DNA from: Saprospiraceae bacterium
GTDB taxonomy: Bacteria > Bacteroidota > Bacteroidia > Chitinophagales > Saprospiraceae
Assembly (NCBI GenBank): GCA_022841345.1
Contig: JALHRR010000004.1
Span: 62,001-126,000 of the forward strand
Length of the DNA stretch: 64,000 bases
Direction of reading: 5' to 3'
Shown piece by piece: positions 45,162 to 55,600 of this stretch (its first letter is position 1; each line of letters starts with the position of its first letter). The notes beneath the pieces are model-generated. The model had not been told where the DNA came from. It searched no databases and saw only the letters and a program-made list of their open reading frames with translations. Position numbers and translations under genes: made by a program.

Positions 45162-45202
45162 GCAACCGCTTGTCCATTAAAGGGCAAGCGGTTGCTTGTT
45201 TT
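45162..45202 (+). terminator. Terminator of the second susCD operon
   Basis: GCAACCGCTTGTCC (45162-45175) pairs with GGGCAAGCGGTTGC (45182-45195), then TTGTTTT. Confidence 0.9.
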
Positions 45203-45262
45203 AGCGAAGGTTATTTTATTAGAAAATATATTGCAATGTTGTAACAATGGAAAATAAAATTA

Positions 45263-45270
45263 TATCTTTG
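45263..45270 (+). promoter_or_regulatory. Promoter of rpsU
   Basis: TATCTTTG matches TAnnTTTG exactly, with GTTG (45238-45241) 21 bases upstream. Start codon follows about 30 bases later. Confidence 0.6.
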
Positions 45271-45301
45271 CAGTCCAAAAAATAGAAAATCAATTTATTG
45301 T

Positions 45302-45502
45302 ATGTTAATCATTGATGTAAAGGACGGCGAATCAATAGACAGAGCTCTTAAGAAATACAAGCGCAAATACGAAAAATCAGGCGTACTTAAAGAACTGCGT
45401 AAAAGGAAACATTTTACCAAGCCTTCTATCACAAGAAGAGCTGAAGTATTGAAAGCTGTGTACAAAGAAAGAATGTACGGCAATCACAGCGAAAATAGCT
45501 GA
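45302..45502 (+). CDS. rpsU: Ribosomal protein bS21
   Basis: 66 residues, basic, with the bS21 pattern VKDGESIDRALKKYKRKYEK and KRKHFTKPSITRRAE. It is part of the small-subunit platform near the anti-Shine-Dalgarno region. In Bacteroidota this protein helps hide the 16S rRNA tail, in line with the scarcity of Shine-Dalgarno sequences here. It is first in the rpsU-xerC-hpf run. Confidence 0.96.
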   Translation: MLIIDVKDGESIDRALKKYKRKYEKSGVLKELRKRKHFTKPSITRRAEVLKAVYKERMYGNHSENS

Positions 45503-45562
45503 TAAAAACTTGTCACTTATTAGATAAATCCCTATATTCATTCCCGGAACATACATCGGAGA

Positions 45563-46456
45563 ATGAATATCAGGGATTTTATTGATTATATACAGTACGA
45601 GAAGCGTTACTCACTTCATACAGTGAGTGCTTACTCCACAGACCTTCAACTGTTTAATGATTTTCTTGTCAAAGAATTTCAATTTGAAGGAATTCATCTT
45701 GCCAACAACAGGCACGTTAGAAGCTGGGTAGTTTCGATGATGACCGATGAACAAAAGTCCACTTCCATCCGCAGAAAAATTTCCTCCCTCAATGCCTGGT
45801 ACAAATTCTGTATTAAAAAGGGCATTATTCAGGTTAATCCCGTTGCAAAAATTACTCTGCCTAAAATAGCCAAAAGACTCCCTGTTTTTGTGCAGGAAAA
45901 ATCTTTGGCAGGAATGGCTGATTCATTTGATGTGCCTGATGATTATCAAATCATTCTCAGTCAAACGATTATCTTATTGTTGTATCATACAGGCATCCGC
46001 AGATCTGAATTGATTGGAATTAAAACCAAAGATTTGGACATGAAATCAATGCAACTCAGCGTTATTGGTAAAGGCAATAAACAGCGATTTATTCCTTTTG
46101 GAAAAGAAATGCTGGATCAGTTTAATAAATATCTGGTAATGAGAGATCAATTGACTCCATCCATAGATTCAGATTACTTGTTTTTGACTCCCTCATCTCA
46201 AAAACTTTATCCCAATTATGTGTACAGATCGGTGACCAGAGAGTTGGCTCACTTTACATCTCAAGATAAAAAAAGTCCCCATGTACTTCGACATTCATTT
46301 GCAACGCATCTGGCTAATGGAGGTGCAGACTTGAATGCTATCAAGAATTTACTGGGCCATTCGAGTCTTGCAGCCACACAAATTTATACACACAATACAA
46401 TCGAACAATTAAAAAATGTGTACCAAAAAGCACATCCAAGATCAGTCAAAGCATAG
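45563..46456 (+). CDS. xerC: Tyrosine recombinase, XerC/XerD family
   Basis: 297 residues, typical Xer length. A SAM-like N-terminal domain (FIDYIQYEKRYSLHTVSAYSTDL) is followed by the catalytic domain with Arg (HTGIRRSELIGI), His-x-x-Arg (HVLRHSFATHL), His (LLGHSSLAATQ) and the nucleophile Tyr in QIYTH. It probably resolves chromosome dimers at dif with a partner encoded elsewhere. Position between rpsU and the hibernation factor gene is the usual one in this phylum and argues against a mobile integrase. Whether XerC or XerD is not certain. Confidence 0.9.
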   Translation: MNIRDFIDYIQYEKRYSLHTVSAYSTDLQLFNDFLVKEFQFEGIHLANNRHVRSWVVSMMTDEQKSTSIRRKISSLNAWYKFCIKKGIIQVNPVAKITLPKIAKRLPVFVQEKSLAGMADSFDVPDDYQIILSQTIILLLYHTGIRRSELIGIKTKDLDMKSMQLSVIGKGNKQRFIPFGKEMLDQFNKYLVMRDQLTPSIDSDYLFLTPSSQKLYPNYVYRSVTRELAHFTSQDKKSPHVLRHSFATHLANGGADLNAIKNLLGHSSLAATQIYTHNTIEQLKNVYQKAHPRSVKA

Positions 46457-46647
46457 GTTCTGCTTAGTCTTTACTTAATTTCAACGCTTAACTTACTTCA
46501 AAAAAAAACTTCAAACAGCAAACCATTGTTACCTTAATATTAAACCTCTGCATTGTCTGGAAGCAGATATATAAAGAGAGAAATAGTAAATACTCAAAGC
46601 TCACTTAATCAAGACAATCATTTTTTCATCATATAAATTGAATAATT

Positions 46648-46950
46648 ATGAGAATTCATTTGGAATCCGTTCGCTTTACAGCTGACCAAAAATTAGTTGA
46701 CTACATCAATAAGAAACTGTCTAAACTGGATCAGTTCTTTGATAAGATAGTTGATGTCCAGGTTATTTTGAAGCTGGAAAATTCAGGACAGGTGAAAGAT
46801 AAAGTTATTGAGGCAAGAATAAATGTCCCCGGAGATACTCTTATTTGCAAGAATGCAGACAAATCATTTGAAGCATCCATTGATATAGTAGCTGATAATC
46901 TCAAGCGTCAGCTTGTTCGTTTTAAAGAAAAATATCGCCAACGTGCATAA
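46648..46950 (+). CDS. hpf: Ribosome hibernation-promoting factor (HPF/RaiA family)
   Basis: 100 residues, the short form. The fold-defining parts are MRIHLESVRFTADQKLVDYI, KLSKLDQFFDKI and the basic end DNLKRQLVRFKEKYRQRA. It binds idle ribosomes in the decoding region. No long-form dimerisation domain is present, so 100S formation would need another factor. Terminator directly after. Confidence 0.94.
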   Translation: MRIHLESVRFTADQKLVDYINKKLSKLDQFFDKIVDVQVILKLENSGQVKDKVIEARINVPGDTLICKNADKSFEASIDIVADNLKRQLVRFKEKYRQRA

Positions 46951-46962
46951 ATAAATATTTCG

Positions 46963-46994
46963 CAAAGCCCGCTTCCTGCGGGCTTTGTTGTTTT
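46963..46994 (+). terminator. Terminator after hpf
   Basis: CAAAGCCCGC-TTCCT-GCGGGCTTTG followed by TTGTTTTC. Confidence 0.9.
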
Positions 46995-47063
46995 CATGTA
47001 ATGACTTCTTCTTTGTATAAATTCTCCTCAGCGAATTAGTTGAAAAAAAAGATTATTTTTTCT

Positions 47064-47092
47064 TTTGGTTTTCAGTATTGGGAGTATCTTTG
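47064..47092 (+). promoter_or_regulatory. Promoter of the tRNA-tuf operon
   Basis: TTTG (47064-47067), 17 bases, TATCTTTG (47085-47092). It precedes tRNA-Thr by about 165 bases; no terminator is seen before tuf. Confidence 0.55.
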
Positions 47093-47261
47093 CATTCGCT
47101 TAGAGTAAAAGTGCTTTTAGTGGGATCTGAAAAGAATTGAAAATAAGATTTTTCTGGGCTTGAATTGTACACCAATCTATTTCAGAAGGCTTGAAAACAC
47201 TGAGTTTTCTTTACATTTTTAGTTTTTAACAAATTGAAATTGATTCCGGTTCTTTAATTTA

Positions 47262-47334
47262 GCCAGCATAGCTCAGTTGGTAGAGCAGCTGATTTGTAAT
47301 CAGCTGGTCGGGGGTTCGAGTCCCTCTGCTGGCT
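47262..47334 (+). tRNA. tRNA-Thr (TGT)
   Basis: Acceptor GCCAGCA/TGCTGGC, anticodon loop TTTGTAA between GCTGA and TCAGC, T loop GGTTCGAGTCC. CCA is not encoded; the sequence continues CAAAC. Confidence 0.96.
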
Positions 47335-47388
47335 CAAACGGAAATTTTATTTCAATCTTTTCAGATTATTTGAATAATTGTACCAAAA

Positions 47389-47471
47389 GGGGGTGCGCCG
47401 AAGTTGGAGAGACGGGGCAGACTGTAAATCTGTTGCTTTTAGCTGAATAGGTTCGATTCCTATTACCCCCA
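47389..47471 (+). tRNA. tRNA-Tyr (GTA)
   Basis: 83-base class II tRNA with a long variable arm. Acceptor GGGGGTG/TACCCCC, anticodon loop CTGTAAA, T loop GGTTCGATTCC. CCA not encoded. Confidence 0.95.
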
Positions 47472-47476
47472 CAAAC

Positions 47477-47548
47477 GAGTGTGAGAGTGAGTGTGAGTGT
47501 GAGTGTGCGTCTTAAAAACACACCCACACCCACACCCACACCCACACC
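47477..47548 (+). repeat. Opposed hexamer arrays forming a long imperfect hairpin
   Basis: GAGTGT-type x5 (47477-47506) and CACACC x5 (47519-47548), separated by 12 bases. GTGTG can pair with CACAC in each unit, with an A/C mismatch every six bases. Placed between the tRNA-Tyr and tRNA-Gly genes. Confidence 0.75.
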
Positions 47549-47553
47549 CAATT

Positions 47554-47626
47554 GCGGGAGTAGCTCAGTTGGTAGAGCATCAGCCTTCCAAGCTGAGGGT
47601 CGCGGGTTCGAGTCTCGTCTCCCGCT
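47554..47626 (+). tRNA. tRNA-Gly (TCC)
   Basis: Acceptor GCGGGAG/CTCCCGC, anticodon loop CTTCCAA between TCAGC and GCTGA, T loop GGTTCGAGTCT. CCA not encoded. Confidence 0.96.
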
Positions 47627-47995
47627 CAAATTTTCCACTTGATGTGGGGGACTTTGAGAAGCAATTATTTATTTAGTGCTTTGCAGATAGTTGGATTTCT
47701 TTCCTGGTTGGCTTTAACAAAGTCTCCATCGATTTATGGGATTGCAACTTATCATCTTAGTAATTGATTTAGATGTTTGTTAACCTACCATGAGTCTAAA
47801 GAGATTTGTCAGCGTATGGATTACAAGAAGGATGGTTTTTGGTTTTAAAGAAAACTCGTCCGCATTTTAATATCATTTATTGTTGAAACAAAAGCAGCGG
47901 CTCTTGGATGACAATAGGTGTTTTGTAGTTGATGGAATTTTGGATTTTTCAGAATTCCTGATACCAAGTGAAAAAACATTTGGAGTTATACAAAA
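47627..47995 (+). other. Gap between tRNA-Gly and tRNA-Thr
   Basis: 369 bases without a supported gene, promoter consensus or strong hairpin. Transcription probably runs through to tuf. Confidence 0.4.
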
Positions 47996-48067
<72 letters not shown>

Positions 48068-48125
48068 CAACCACATATTTAGTGTATTTTATTTTTTTAA
48101 ACATAGCAATTTAAACTTTTTACCG

Positions 48126-49322
48126 ATGGCAAAGGAAACATTTGAAAGGAATAAGCCACACCTCAATGTCGGAACAATTGGTCACGTAGACCACGGTAAA
48201 ACTACTTTGACTGCGGCCATTACATCTGTTCTTGCAAGTAAAGGTTTGGCGAAAAGTATGTCTTACGATTCGATTGATGCGGCTCCTGAAGAGAAAGAAA
48301 GAGGTATCACAATCAATACAGCTCACGTTGAATATGAGACTGTAAATCGTCACTACGCTCACGTTGACTGTCCGGGTCACGCGGATTATGTGAAAAACAT
48401 GGTAACAGGTGCAGCTCAGATGGATGGAGCTATTCTTGTAGTTGCTGCTACAGATGGTCCTATGCCTCAAACTAGAGAGCACATTCTATTGGCACGTCAG
48501 GTAGGTGTTCCTGCTGTAGTCGTGTTCATGAATAAAGTTGACCTTGTAGATGATGAAGAGATGTTGGAATTGGTAGAGATGGAAGTTAGAGAACTTTTGA
48601 CTCAGTACAATTTTGACGGTGACAATGCGGCAGTAATTAAAGGTTCTGCATTGAAAGCTCTTGAAGGAGATGCAGCTGCAGTTCAGGGTATCGTTGATCT
48701 TATGGAGGCAGTAGATACTCAGATTCCTGAGCCTACTCGTCTGGTAGATCTTCCATTCCTTATGCCTGTAGAAGACGTATTCTCAATCACAGGTCGTGGT
48801 ACTGTTGCCACAGGTCGTATTGAAAGAGGCGTTATTGAAGTAGGTCAGCCAGTTGAAATCATCGGTATGATGAGAGACGACGAAAAACCTATGACTTCTA
48901 CCGTAACTGGTGTTGAAATGTTTAGAAAACTTCTTAACAGAGGTGAAGCAGGCGATAACGCTGGTCTTCTTCTTAGAGGTGTAGACAAAGAAAACATCAA
49001 AAGAGGGATGGTTATCTGTGCTCCGGGTTCTGTAAAACCACACAAATCATTTAAGTGTGAAGTTTATGTTCTTGGAAAAGACGAAGGGGGACGTCACACT
49101 CCATTCTTCAATGGTTATAGACCTCAGTTTTACTTCCGTACCACAGACGTAACAGGAGATGTTACACTTCCTGCAGGAGTTGAAATGGTAATGCCGGGTG
49201 ATAATGTATCACTTCAAGTTACTTTGTTGAACTCTATCGCAATGGAAAAAGGTCTTCGTTTCGCGATTCGTGAAGGTGGACGTACAGTGGGTGCAGGTCA
49301 GGTGACTGAAATTATTGGATAA
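48126..49322 (+). CDS. tuf: Elongation factor Tu
   Basis: 398 residues. G-domain motifs GHVDHGKTT (P-loop), [13 protein letters not shown] (switch I/effector), DCPGHADYV (G3), NKVD (G4) and the SAL-type G5 (KGSALKAL). Domains II and III are complete, ending [11 protein letters not shown]. It brings aminoacyl-tRNA to the ribosome. It is flanked by tRNA-Thr and tRNA-Trp genes and followed by a UUCG-capped terminator hairpin. Confidence 0.98.
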   Translation: MAKETFERNKPHLNVGTIGHVDHGKTTLTAAITSVLASKGLAKSMSYDSIDAAPEEKERGITINTAHVEYETVNRHYAHVDCPGHADYVKNMVTGAAQMDGAILVVAATDGPMPQTREHILLARQVGVPAVVVFMNKVDLVDDEEMLELVEMEVRELLTQYNFDGDNAAVIKGSALKALEGDAAAVQGIVDLMEAVDTQIPEPTRLVDLPFLMPVEDVFSITGRGTVATGRIERGVIEVGQPVEIIGMMRDDEKPMTSTVTGVEMFRKLLNRGEAGDNAGLLLRGVDKENIKRGMVICAPGSVKPHKSFKCEVYVLGKDEGGRHTPFFNGYRPQFYFRTTDVTGDVTLPAGVEMVMPGDNVSLQVTLLNSIAMEKGLRFAIREGGRTVGAGQVTEIIG

Positions 49323-49350
49323 TCAAATTTTGATTGAATATATAAAGTGA

Positions 49351-49384
49351 TTAAGCACCTCTTCGGAGGTGCTTAATTTTCTTA
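49351..49384 (+). terminator. Hairpin terminator after tuf
   Basis: TTAAGCACCTC-TTCG-GAGGTGCTTAA with a stable UUCG loop, followed by TTTTCTT. It lies three bases before tRNA-Trp, so partial readthrough or a processing role is possible. Confidence 0.8.
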
Positions 49385-49386
49385 TT

Positions 49387-49459
49387 ACGGGCATAGCTCA
49401 GCTGGTAGAGCGGCGGTCTCCAAAACCGTAGGCCGAGGGTTCGAATCCTTCTGCCCGTG
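49387..49459 (+). tRNA. tRNA-Trp (CCA)
   Basis: Acceptor ACGGGCA/TGCCCGT, anticodon loop CTCCAAA between GCGGT and ACCGT, T loop GGTTCGAATCC, discriminator G. CCA tail not encoded. Confidence 0.96.
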
Positions 49460-49472
49460 CAAATTTGAAATT

Positions 49473-49661
49473 ATGGACAAAATAACGTTGTACATCAGAG
49501 AGAGCTATAATGAGCTTGTAAATAAAGTTTCCTGGCCTAATTGGGCGAATTTACAAAGCAGCACTACGGTCGTGATCGTAGCTTCATTGATAATTGCGAT
49601 CTTAATTTTTTTAATGGATCTGATCTCGAAGCAAACGCTAAGCCTGATCTATAATATCTGA
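49473..49661 (+). CDS. secE: Protein translocase subunit SecE
   Basis: 62 residues, the short one-helix form. The amphipathic segment YNELVNKVSWPNWANLQSST precedes one membrane helix (VVIVASLIIAILIFLMDL). It joins SecY in the translocon. Located between tRNA-Trp and nusG as in most bacteria. Confidence 0.95.
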   Translation: MDKITLYIRESYNELVNKVSWPNWANLQSSTTVVIVASLIIAILIFLMDLISKQTLSLIYNI

Positions 49662-49674
49662 TAATTATATACGG

Positions 49675-50223
49675 ATGGTAGAGGGAAGAAAATGGTACTC
49701 TTTAAGAGTCATCAGCGGTAAAGAAAGAAAAATCAAGGAAAGAATTGAGGCTGAAATACTTAGGTCCGGGTGGGATCAGATAGTATATCAGGTAATTGTT
49801 CCCTCTGAAAAGGTATATAAAATAAGAAACGGCAAGAAAGTAGTTACAGAAAGAAATATCCTGCCAGGATACTTACTCCTGGAAGCTGACTCAGCAAAAT
49901 TTGGAGGAGAAATAGTTCAATCTATTTCCAATGTTCCAAACGTGATCCACTTTCTGGGAAAAAATGTACCTATTCCGATGAAACAATCTGAAGCCAACAG
50001 AATGTTGGGAAGATTGGATGAATCTGAAACAGAAGGCGAGACAATGCTTGAGCCTTTTATTGTAGGTGAAACTGTACGTATCATCGATGGACCATTCAAT
50101 GATTTTGTTGGTGATATCAAAGAAGTAAACGAAGAGAAGAAAAAGATCAAAGTGATCGTAAAAATATTTGGACGCGGTACTGAAGTTGAACTCAATTTCA
50201 TGCAGGTCGAAAAGCAAAACTAA
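49675..50223 (+). CDS. nusG: Transcription antitermination/termination protein NusG
   Basis: 182 residues. N-terminal NGN domain (KWYSLRVISGKERKIKERIE, then NILPGYLLLEA) and C-terminal KOW domain (VRIIDGPFNDFVGDIKEVN). It binds RNA polymerase and links to Rho or the ribosome. 13 bases after secE; its stop overlaps the first arm of a structured leader. Confidence 0.96.
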   Translation: MVEGRKWYSLRVISGKERKIKERIEAEILRSGWDQIVYQVIVPSEKVYKIRNGKKVVTERNILPGYLLLEADSAKFGGEIVQSISNVPNVIHFLGKNVPIPMKQSEANRMLGRLDESETEGETMLEPFIVGETVRIIDGPFNDFVGDIKEVNEEKKKIKVIVKIFGRGTEVELNFMQVEKQN

Positions 50224-50282
50224 GCTTGACTGGACTGTAGATCCTTCATCGGATTGCTTCCCTCAGGAATCAGAAAGCTTAG
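50220..50282 (+). promoter_or_regulatory. Structured RNA leader upstream of rplK
   Basis: CTAAGCTT (50220-50227) pairs perfectly with AAGCTTAG (50275-50282) and encloses two small hairpins, ATCC/GGAT (around 50241-50254) and TTCC-CTCA-GGAA (50258-50269). The closed three-helix form in front of the L11-L1 genes suggests an L1 autoregulatory site or attenuator; this is inference. Confidence 0.45.
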
Positions 50283-50319
50283 AATTGCAACTATTTATTG
50301 AGCTGAAATAATAAATACA

Positions 50320-50781
50320 ATGGCAAAAGAAGTAGACATCTTTATAAAATTACAAGTGAAAGGTGGTCAGGCAAACCCTGCACCTCCAATCGGACCGGCA
50401 TTAGGTTCCAAGGGTGTTAACATCATGGAATTTTGCAAGAGATTTAATGCAGAAACTCAGGACAAAATAGGTAAAATTTTACCGGTTTTGATCTCAGTTT
50501 ACAAAGACAAGTCTTTTGATTTTATCATCAAAACTCCACCTGCAGCAATTCAGTTGTTGGAGGCTGCTAAAATTAAGCAGGGTTCCAAGGAGCCTAATCG
50601 TCTTAAAGTTGGTAGCGTTACCTGGGATCAGGTGAAAGCGATAGCTGAAGATAAGATGCCGGATATGAATGCATTCACAGTTGAGTCAGCTATGAAAATG
50701 GTGGCTGGAACTGCAAGAAGCATGGGCATAACCATCAATGGTACTCCTCCCTGGGGAGCTGGACCGGAACAGGATAATTAA
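50320..50781 (+). CDS. rplK: Ribosomal protein uL11
   Basis: 153 residues. [20 protein letters not shown] is the universal L11 start, and the rRNA-binding C-terminal domain has [18 protein letters not shown] and [16 protein letters not shown]. It forms the GTPase-associated centre. First gene of the rplKAJL-rpoBC run. Confidence 0.97.
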   Translation: MAKEVDIFIKLQVKGGQANPAPPIGPALGSKGVNIMEFCKRFNAETQDKIGKILPVLISVYKDKSFDFIIKTPPAAIQLLEAAKIKQGSKEPNRLKVGSVTWDQVKAIAEDKMPDMNAFTVESAMKMVAGTARSMGITINGTPPWGAGPEQDN

Positions 50782-50832
50782 TTTTTTTACTGAAGGGAGC
50801 TCATAGAGCGTTTGACCTCAAAATTTTAGATT

Positions 50833-51525
50833 ATGGCAAAAGTAACAAAAAAACGCGCCGCCGTTAATGCGAAAGTTGATCCGGACAAATTGTATTCTCT
50901 TGGAGAAGCAATGTCAATGGTTAAAGAAGTAAACGTGGCTAAATTTGATTCATCAGTTGATATTCACGTGAGACTGGGTGTAGATCCAAGAAAAGCGGAT
51001 CAGGCAATCAGAGGAACAGTTAGCCTTCCTCACGGAACCGGTAAAACTAAGCGAGTACTCGTATTATGTACACCAGACAAAGAAGCAGAAGCAAAAGAAG
51101 CTGGTGCTGATTACGTGGGTCTGGATGAGTTTATCACCAAGATTCAGGGAGGTTGGACTGATATCGATGTAATCGTAGCAACTCCAAATGTCATGGCTCA
51201 GGTCGGTAAGGTAGGTAGAATATTAGGTCCTCGTGGCTTAATGCCAAACCCCAAAACAGGAACTGTCACCATGGATGTTGCAAATGCTGTTGCAGATGTT
51301 AAGGGCGGTAAAATTGCATTCCGTGTTGATAAGTTCGGAATTATTCACGCCTCTGTTGGCAGAATATCGTTTACACCGGAAAAACTTACGGAAAACGCTT
51401 CTGAATTGATCCACACCCTGGTGAAAATGAAGCCTTCATCTGCAAAAGGTACCTACATGAGATCTGTGACTGTTGCCAGCACTATGAGTCCGGGTATCAA
51501 AGTTGATTCAAAATCTATTAAATAA
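50833..51525 (+). CDS. rplA: Ribosomal protein uL1
   Basis: 230 residues, full length. Motifs: [20 protein letters not shown], [17 protein letters not shown] segment ([15 protein letters not shown]) and [19 protein letters not shown]. Binds 23S rRNA at the L1 stalk and in many bacteria represses its own operon. Confidence 0.97.
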   Translation: MAKVTKKRAAVNAKVDPDKLYSLGEAMSMVKEVNVAKFDSSVDIHVRLGVDPRKADQAIRGTVSLPHGTGKTKRVLVLCTPDKEAEAKEAGADYVGLDEFITKIQGGWTDIDVIVATPNVMAQVGKVGRILGPRGLMPNPKTGTVTMDVANAVADVKGGKIAFRVDKFGIIHASVGRISFTPEKLTENASELIHTLVKMKPSSAKGTYMRSVTVASTMSPGIKVDSKSIK

Positions 51526-51549
51526 CCAGCCCGTTTAAACGATAATACA

Positions 51550-52077
51550 ATGAATAAGCAAGAAAAAACGGTAGCTATAGAAGTACTAAGAGAGAAAATT
51601 GACAATTCAAATTTCTTTTATATAACAGATTCCTCTGCTCTGTCTGTAGCAAAAATCAATAAACTTCGCAGAATTTGTTTCGAGCGTGATATTGAAATAC
51701 AGGTGGTAAAGAATACCTTGGTAAGAAAGGCAATGGAAGGTTTAGCTGAAGAAAAAGGCTTTGCTTCTCTATATGATTCACTTCATGGGCCAACAACCTT
51801 ACTGTTTAGTTCTGTAGCTAATGCTCCGGCAAAACTTCTGGAGGAATTTAGAAAGACAAACGCCAAACCAACTCTGAAAGCAGCCTATATCGATAGTGCA
51901 GTATTTGTAGGAGATGATCAGATCGAGGTCCTCAGTAAGTTGAAGACCAAGGAGCAATTGGTTGGCGAGATTATTGGATTATTGCAGTCTCCTGCTAAGA
52001 ACGTTATTGGCGCTCTTAAATCAGGTGGAACTACTATTGCAGGGTTGTTAAAGACTCTGGAAGAAAGGGCTGCATAA
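51550..52077 (+). CDS. rplJ: Ribosomal protein uL10
   Basis: 175 residues. KINKLRRICFERDIEIQVVKN and LVRKAMEG form the rRNA-binding domain; the C-terminal helix that binds L7/L12 dimers is AKNVIGALKSGGTTIAGLLKTL. Only 24 bases separate it from rplA, so no long L10 leader is present. Confidence 0.96.
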   Translation: MNKQEKTVAIEVLREKIDNSNFFYITDSSALSVAKINKLRRICFERDIEIQVVKNTLVRKAMEGLAEEKGFASLYDSLHGPTTLLFSSVANAPAKLLEEFRKTNAKPTLKAAYIDSAVFVGDDQIEVLSKLKTKEQLVGEIIGLLQSPAKNVIGALKSGGTTIAGLLKTLEERAA

Positions 52078-52138
52078 CAAATTCGGCTTCCAAGCTATAC
52101 GCATATAATATTTTACGAAAAATTTAAATTTAAAAACA

Positions 52139-52522
52139 ATGGCAGATCTTAAAGCATTTGCAGAACAACTAGTCAATTTAACAGTTAAAGAAGTTAATGA
52201 GTTGGCTGCAATTTTGAAAGATGAGTATGGCATCGAACCAGCAGCAGCAGCAGTTGCTTACGCAGGCCCTGCAGCAGGTGGTGGAGCAGCTGATGAAGCT
52301 CCGGTAGAGAAAACATCTTTTGATGTAGTATTGAAATCCGCTGGTGCAGCAAAATTGAATGTTGTTAAAGAAGTGAAAAACTTACTTAACATCGGATTGA
52401 AAGAGGCTAAAGACCTTGTTGATGGTGCACCTTCAACTTTGAAAGAAGGAGCTTCAAAAGATGAGGCAGAAAGCATCAAAGCAACTTTGGAAGGTGCAGG
52501 TGCCGAGATTGAATTGAAATAA
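52139..52522 (+). CDS. rplL: Ribosomal protein bL7/bL12
   Basis: 127 residues. N-terminal dimerisation part ([20 protein letters not shown]), Ala/Gly hinge and the C-terminal factor-binding domain ([35 protein letters not shown]). Forms the stalk with L10. Confidence 0.97.
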   Translation: MADLKAFAEQLVNLTVKEVNELAAILKDEYGIEPAAAAVAYAGPAAGGGAADEAPVEKTSFDVVLKSAGAAKLNVVKEVKNLLNIGLKEAKDLVDGAPSTLKEGASKDEAESIKATLEGAGAEIELK

Positions 52523-52576
52523 TCCTCAATGAGATCTATGCGGGCTTATGTACCGTTTCATCTTTATAAGACATAA

Positions 52577-52624
52577 AGGCTTAGTAAAAGTTTATTCTTT
52601 TGCTAAGCCTCTTTGTCGTTTTTG
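52577..52624 (+). terminator. Attenuator-like hairpin between rplL and rpoB
   Basis: AGGCTTAGTAAAAG (52577-52590) pairs with CTTTTGCTAAGCCT (52597-52610), one G-U, followed by CTTTGTCGTTTTTG. An interrupted T-tract suggests partial termination, as known for the rplL-rpoB gap in other bacteria. Confidence 0.65.
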
Positions 52625-52681
52625 TTGAGAAGTTCATTTCCGGAATAGTCCGGAATTAATCATATAAATAATTATCCCAAG

Positions 52682-55600
52682 ATGGCATCATCAAATGGCG
52701 CAATTACGCTGGCTGAAAACGAAAGAGTCAACTTTGGAAAGATCAAACTGCCTGCCGAAAATCCAGATCTGCTGGAAATTCAGTTGCAGTCTTTCAAAGA
52801 ATTCTTCCAGCTCGAAACTACCCCGGAAAACAGGAATAGTGAAGGTTTGTACAAAGTGTTTCAGGAGAATTATCCAATCTCCGATGCAAGAAACATTTTC
52901 GTACTGGAATTCCTAGATTACTATATAGATCCACCAAGATATTCTATCGAAGAATGTATGCAGCGTGGTCTTACTTATAGTGTTCCATTGAAAGCCAAAC
53001 TGAGACTTTCATGTAACGATGAGGAACACGTAGATTTCCAAACCATTGTGCAGGACGTATTTTTGGGCAACATACCTTATATGACTCCCAAGGGTACTTT
53101 TGTAATTAATGGTGCTGAAAGGGTAATCGTTTCCCAATTGCACAGATCTCCGGGTGTATTCTTTAGTCAAACTTACCACCCAAATGGTACAAAAATCTAC
53201 TCTGCAAGAGTGATTCCTTTCAAAGGTGCCTGGATGGAGTTTGCAACAGATATTAACACGGTGATGTATGCTTACATTGACAGAAAGAAGAAATTCCCGG
53301 TTACTACTCTGCTCAGAGCCATCGGTTATGATTCAGATAAAGAAATCCTGAGCATTTTTGGACTGGCAGAAGAAATCAAAGCAACTGATGCAGAGCTTTC
53401 AAAATCTGTAGGTAGAAAATTAGCTGCAAGGGTATTGAAGAAATGGACAGAAGACTTTGTTGATGAGGATACAGGTGAAGTGGTTACTATCGAGCGTAAT
53501 GAAATCATTCTTGAAAGAGATGTTCAGCTGGATGAAACTAATATCCAGCTGATTCTTGACTCGAACACCAACACTGTTATTCTTCAAAAAGAAAATGTAG
53601 AAGAAGATTATTCTATCATCTACAATACACTTCAGAAGGATCCATCCAGCTCAGAAATTGAAGCTGTTGAATATATTTATCGTCAGTTGAGAGGCACAGA
53701 GCCACCTGATGAAGAAACTGCCCGTGGTATCATCGACAAATTATTCTTCTCAGATAAGAGGTATAATCTTGGTGATGTAGGACGTTTTAAGATCAATAAG
53801 AAATTGAATCTGGGTACTCCATTGGACGTTCAGGTATTGACGAAAGATGATATTATCTCTATCGTTAACTATCTGGTAAAACTAATGAACCAGAATGCAG
53901 AGATTGATGATATCGATCACTTGAGTAACAGACGTGTAAGAACAGTAGGAGAGCAGTTATATGCACAATTCGGTGTAGGTCTGGCCAGAATGGCAAGAAC
54001 TATTCGTGAGCGTATGAATGTAAGAGATAATGAAGTATTTACTCCTGTTGATTTGATCAATGCAAGAACACTTTCTTCAGTGATCAATTCATTCTTCGGT
54101 ACAAGTCAGTTATCCCAGTTTTTGGATCAAACCAATCCATTGTCTGAAATCACTCACAAAAGAAGGATTTCAGCATTAGGGCCAGGTGGTCTTTCGAGAG
54201 AAAGAGCAGGCTTTGAGGTAAGGGACGTTCACTACTCTCACTACGGTCGTCTTTGTACGATTGAAACGCCGGAAGGTCCGAACATTGGACTTATCTCCAC
54301 ACTTTGTGTACATGCGAAAATCAACGGAATGGGATTCCTTGAGACGCCTTACCGCAGGGTTGTGGATGGCAAACTGGATGTAAAGAGTCAGGTTGAATAC
54401 CTTTCTGCTGAAAATGAAGATTATATAAAAATTGCACAGGCGAATTCACCTATTGATGAAAAAGGTGCATTCCTTACAGATAGAATCAAGTGTCGTGAGC
54501 ACGGGGATTTCCCGGTTTTGACACCTGAAGAGATTGACTATATGGACGTTGCTCCAAACCAAATTGTAGGTGTATCTGCTTCTTTGATTCCATTCCTTGA
54601 GAATGATGATGCAAACCGTGCCTTGATGGGATCAAACATGCAACGTCAGGCGGTTCCGCTTTTACGTCCTACTGCTCCTATCGTAGGAACAGGATTGGAA
54701 GGAAAAGTGGCGAGAGATTCACGAATGCTGATCAATGCTGAAGGTGAGGGAGTTGTGGAATATGTTGATGCTGAAAAAATCATCATCAGATACGACAGAG
54801 GTGAATTTGATCGCCTTGTATCTTTCGAGGATGATTTCAAAACATATCAATTGACCAAATTCCTTAGAACCAACCAGGGAACTTGTATCAATCTTCGTCC
54901 GATCGTTAAGAAAGGAATGAGAGTAAGCAAGGGAACCATTCTGTGTGATGGTTATGCTACAGAAAAAGGTGAATTGGCTCTTGGCCAAAACATGAAAGTA
55001 GCATTCATGCCATGGAAAGGTTACAACTTTGAGGATGCGATCGTGATTTCTGAGAGAGTTGTTAAGGAAGATGTATTTACTTCTATCCATATCGAGCATT
55101 TTGAATTAGATGTTAGAGATACTAAACTGGGTGAAGAAGAATTGACCAATGATATTCCAAACGTTAGCGAAGAAGCTACTAAGGATTTGGATGAAAATGG
55201 TATCATTCGTATCGGAGCCTGGGCAAAAGAAGGGGATATTCTGATTGGAAAAATCACTCCCAAAGGTGAGTCTGATCCAACGCCGGAAGAAAAACTTCTT
55301 AGAGCAATCTTTGGTGACAAGGCAGGTGATGTGAAGGATGCTTCATTGAAAACTCCTCCATCAATCACAGGTATCGTTGTTGATAAGCAGATCTACGCCA
55401 GAGCCAAGAAGGACAAATCTCAGAAAGTACAGGAGAAAGAACTTTTGACCAAACTGGAAGATCAGCATAAGATTGCGATCAATGAATTACACACTATATT
55501 ATTGGATAAATTGCTTTCATTGTTGAAAGACAGATCTTCCAACGGTGTCCGTAGTGTATACAATGAAGAATTAATCCCTAAGGCGTCTAAGTTTAATAAG

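Noticed and set aside
45563-46456. Tyrosine recombinase as sign of an integrated element
   Set aside because: Its place between rpsU and hpf is the normal housekeeping XerC position; no attachment repeats or cargo were seen near the tRNA genes.
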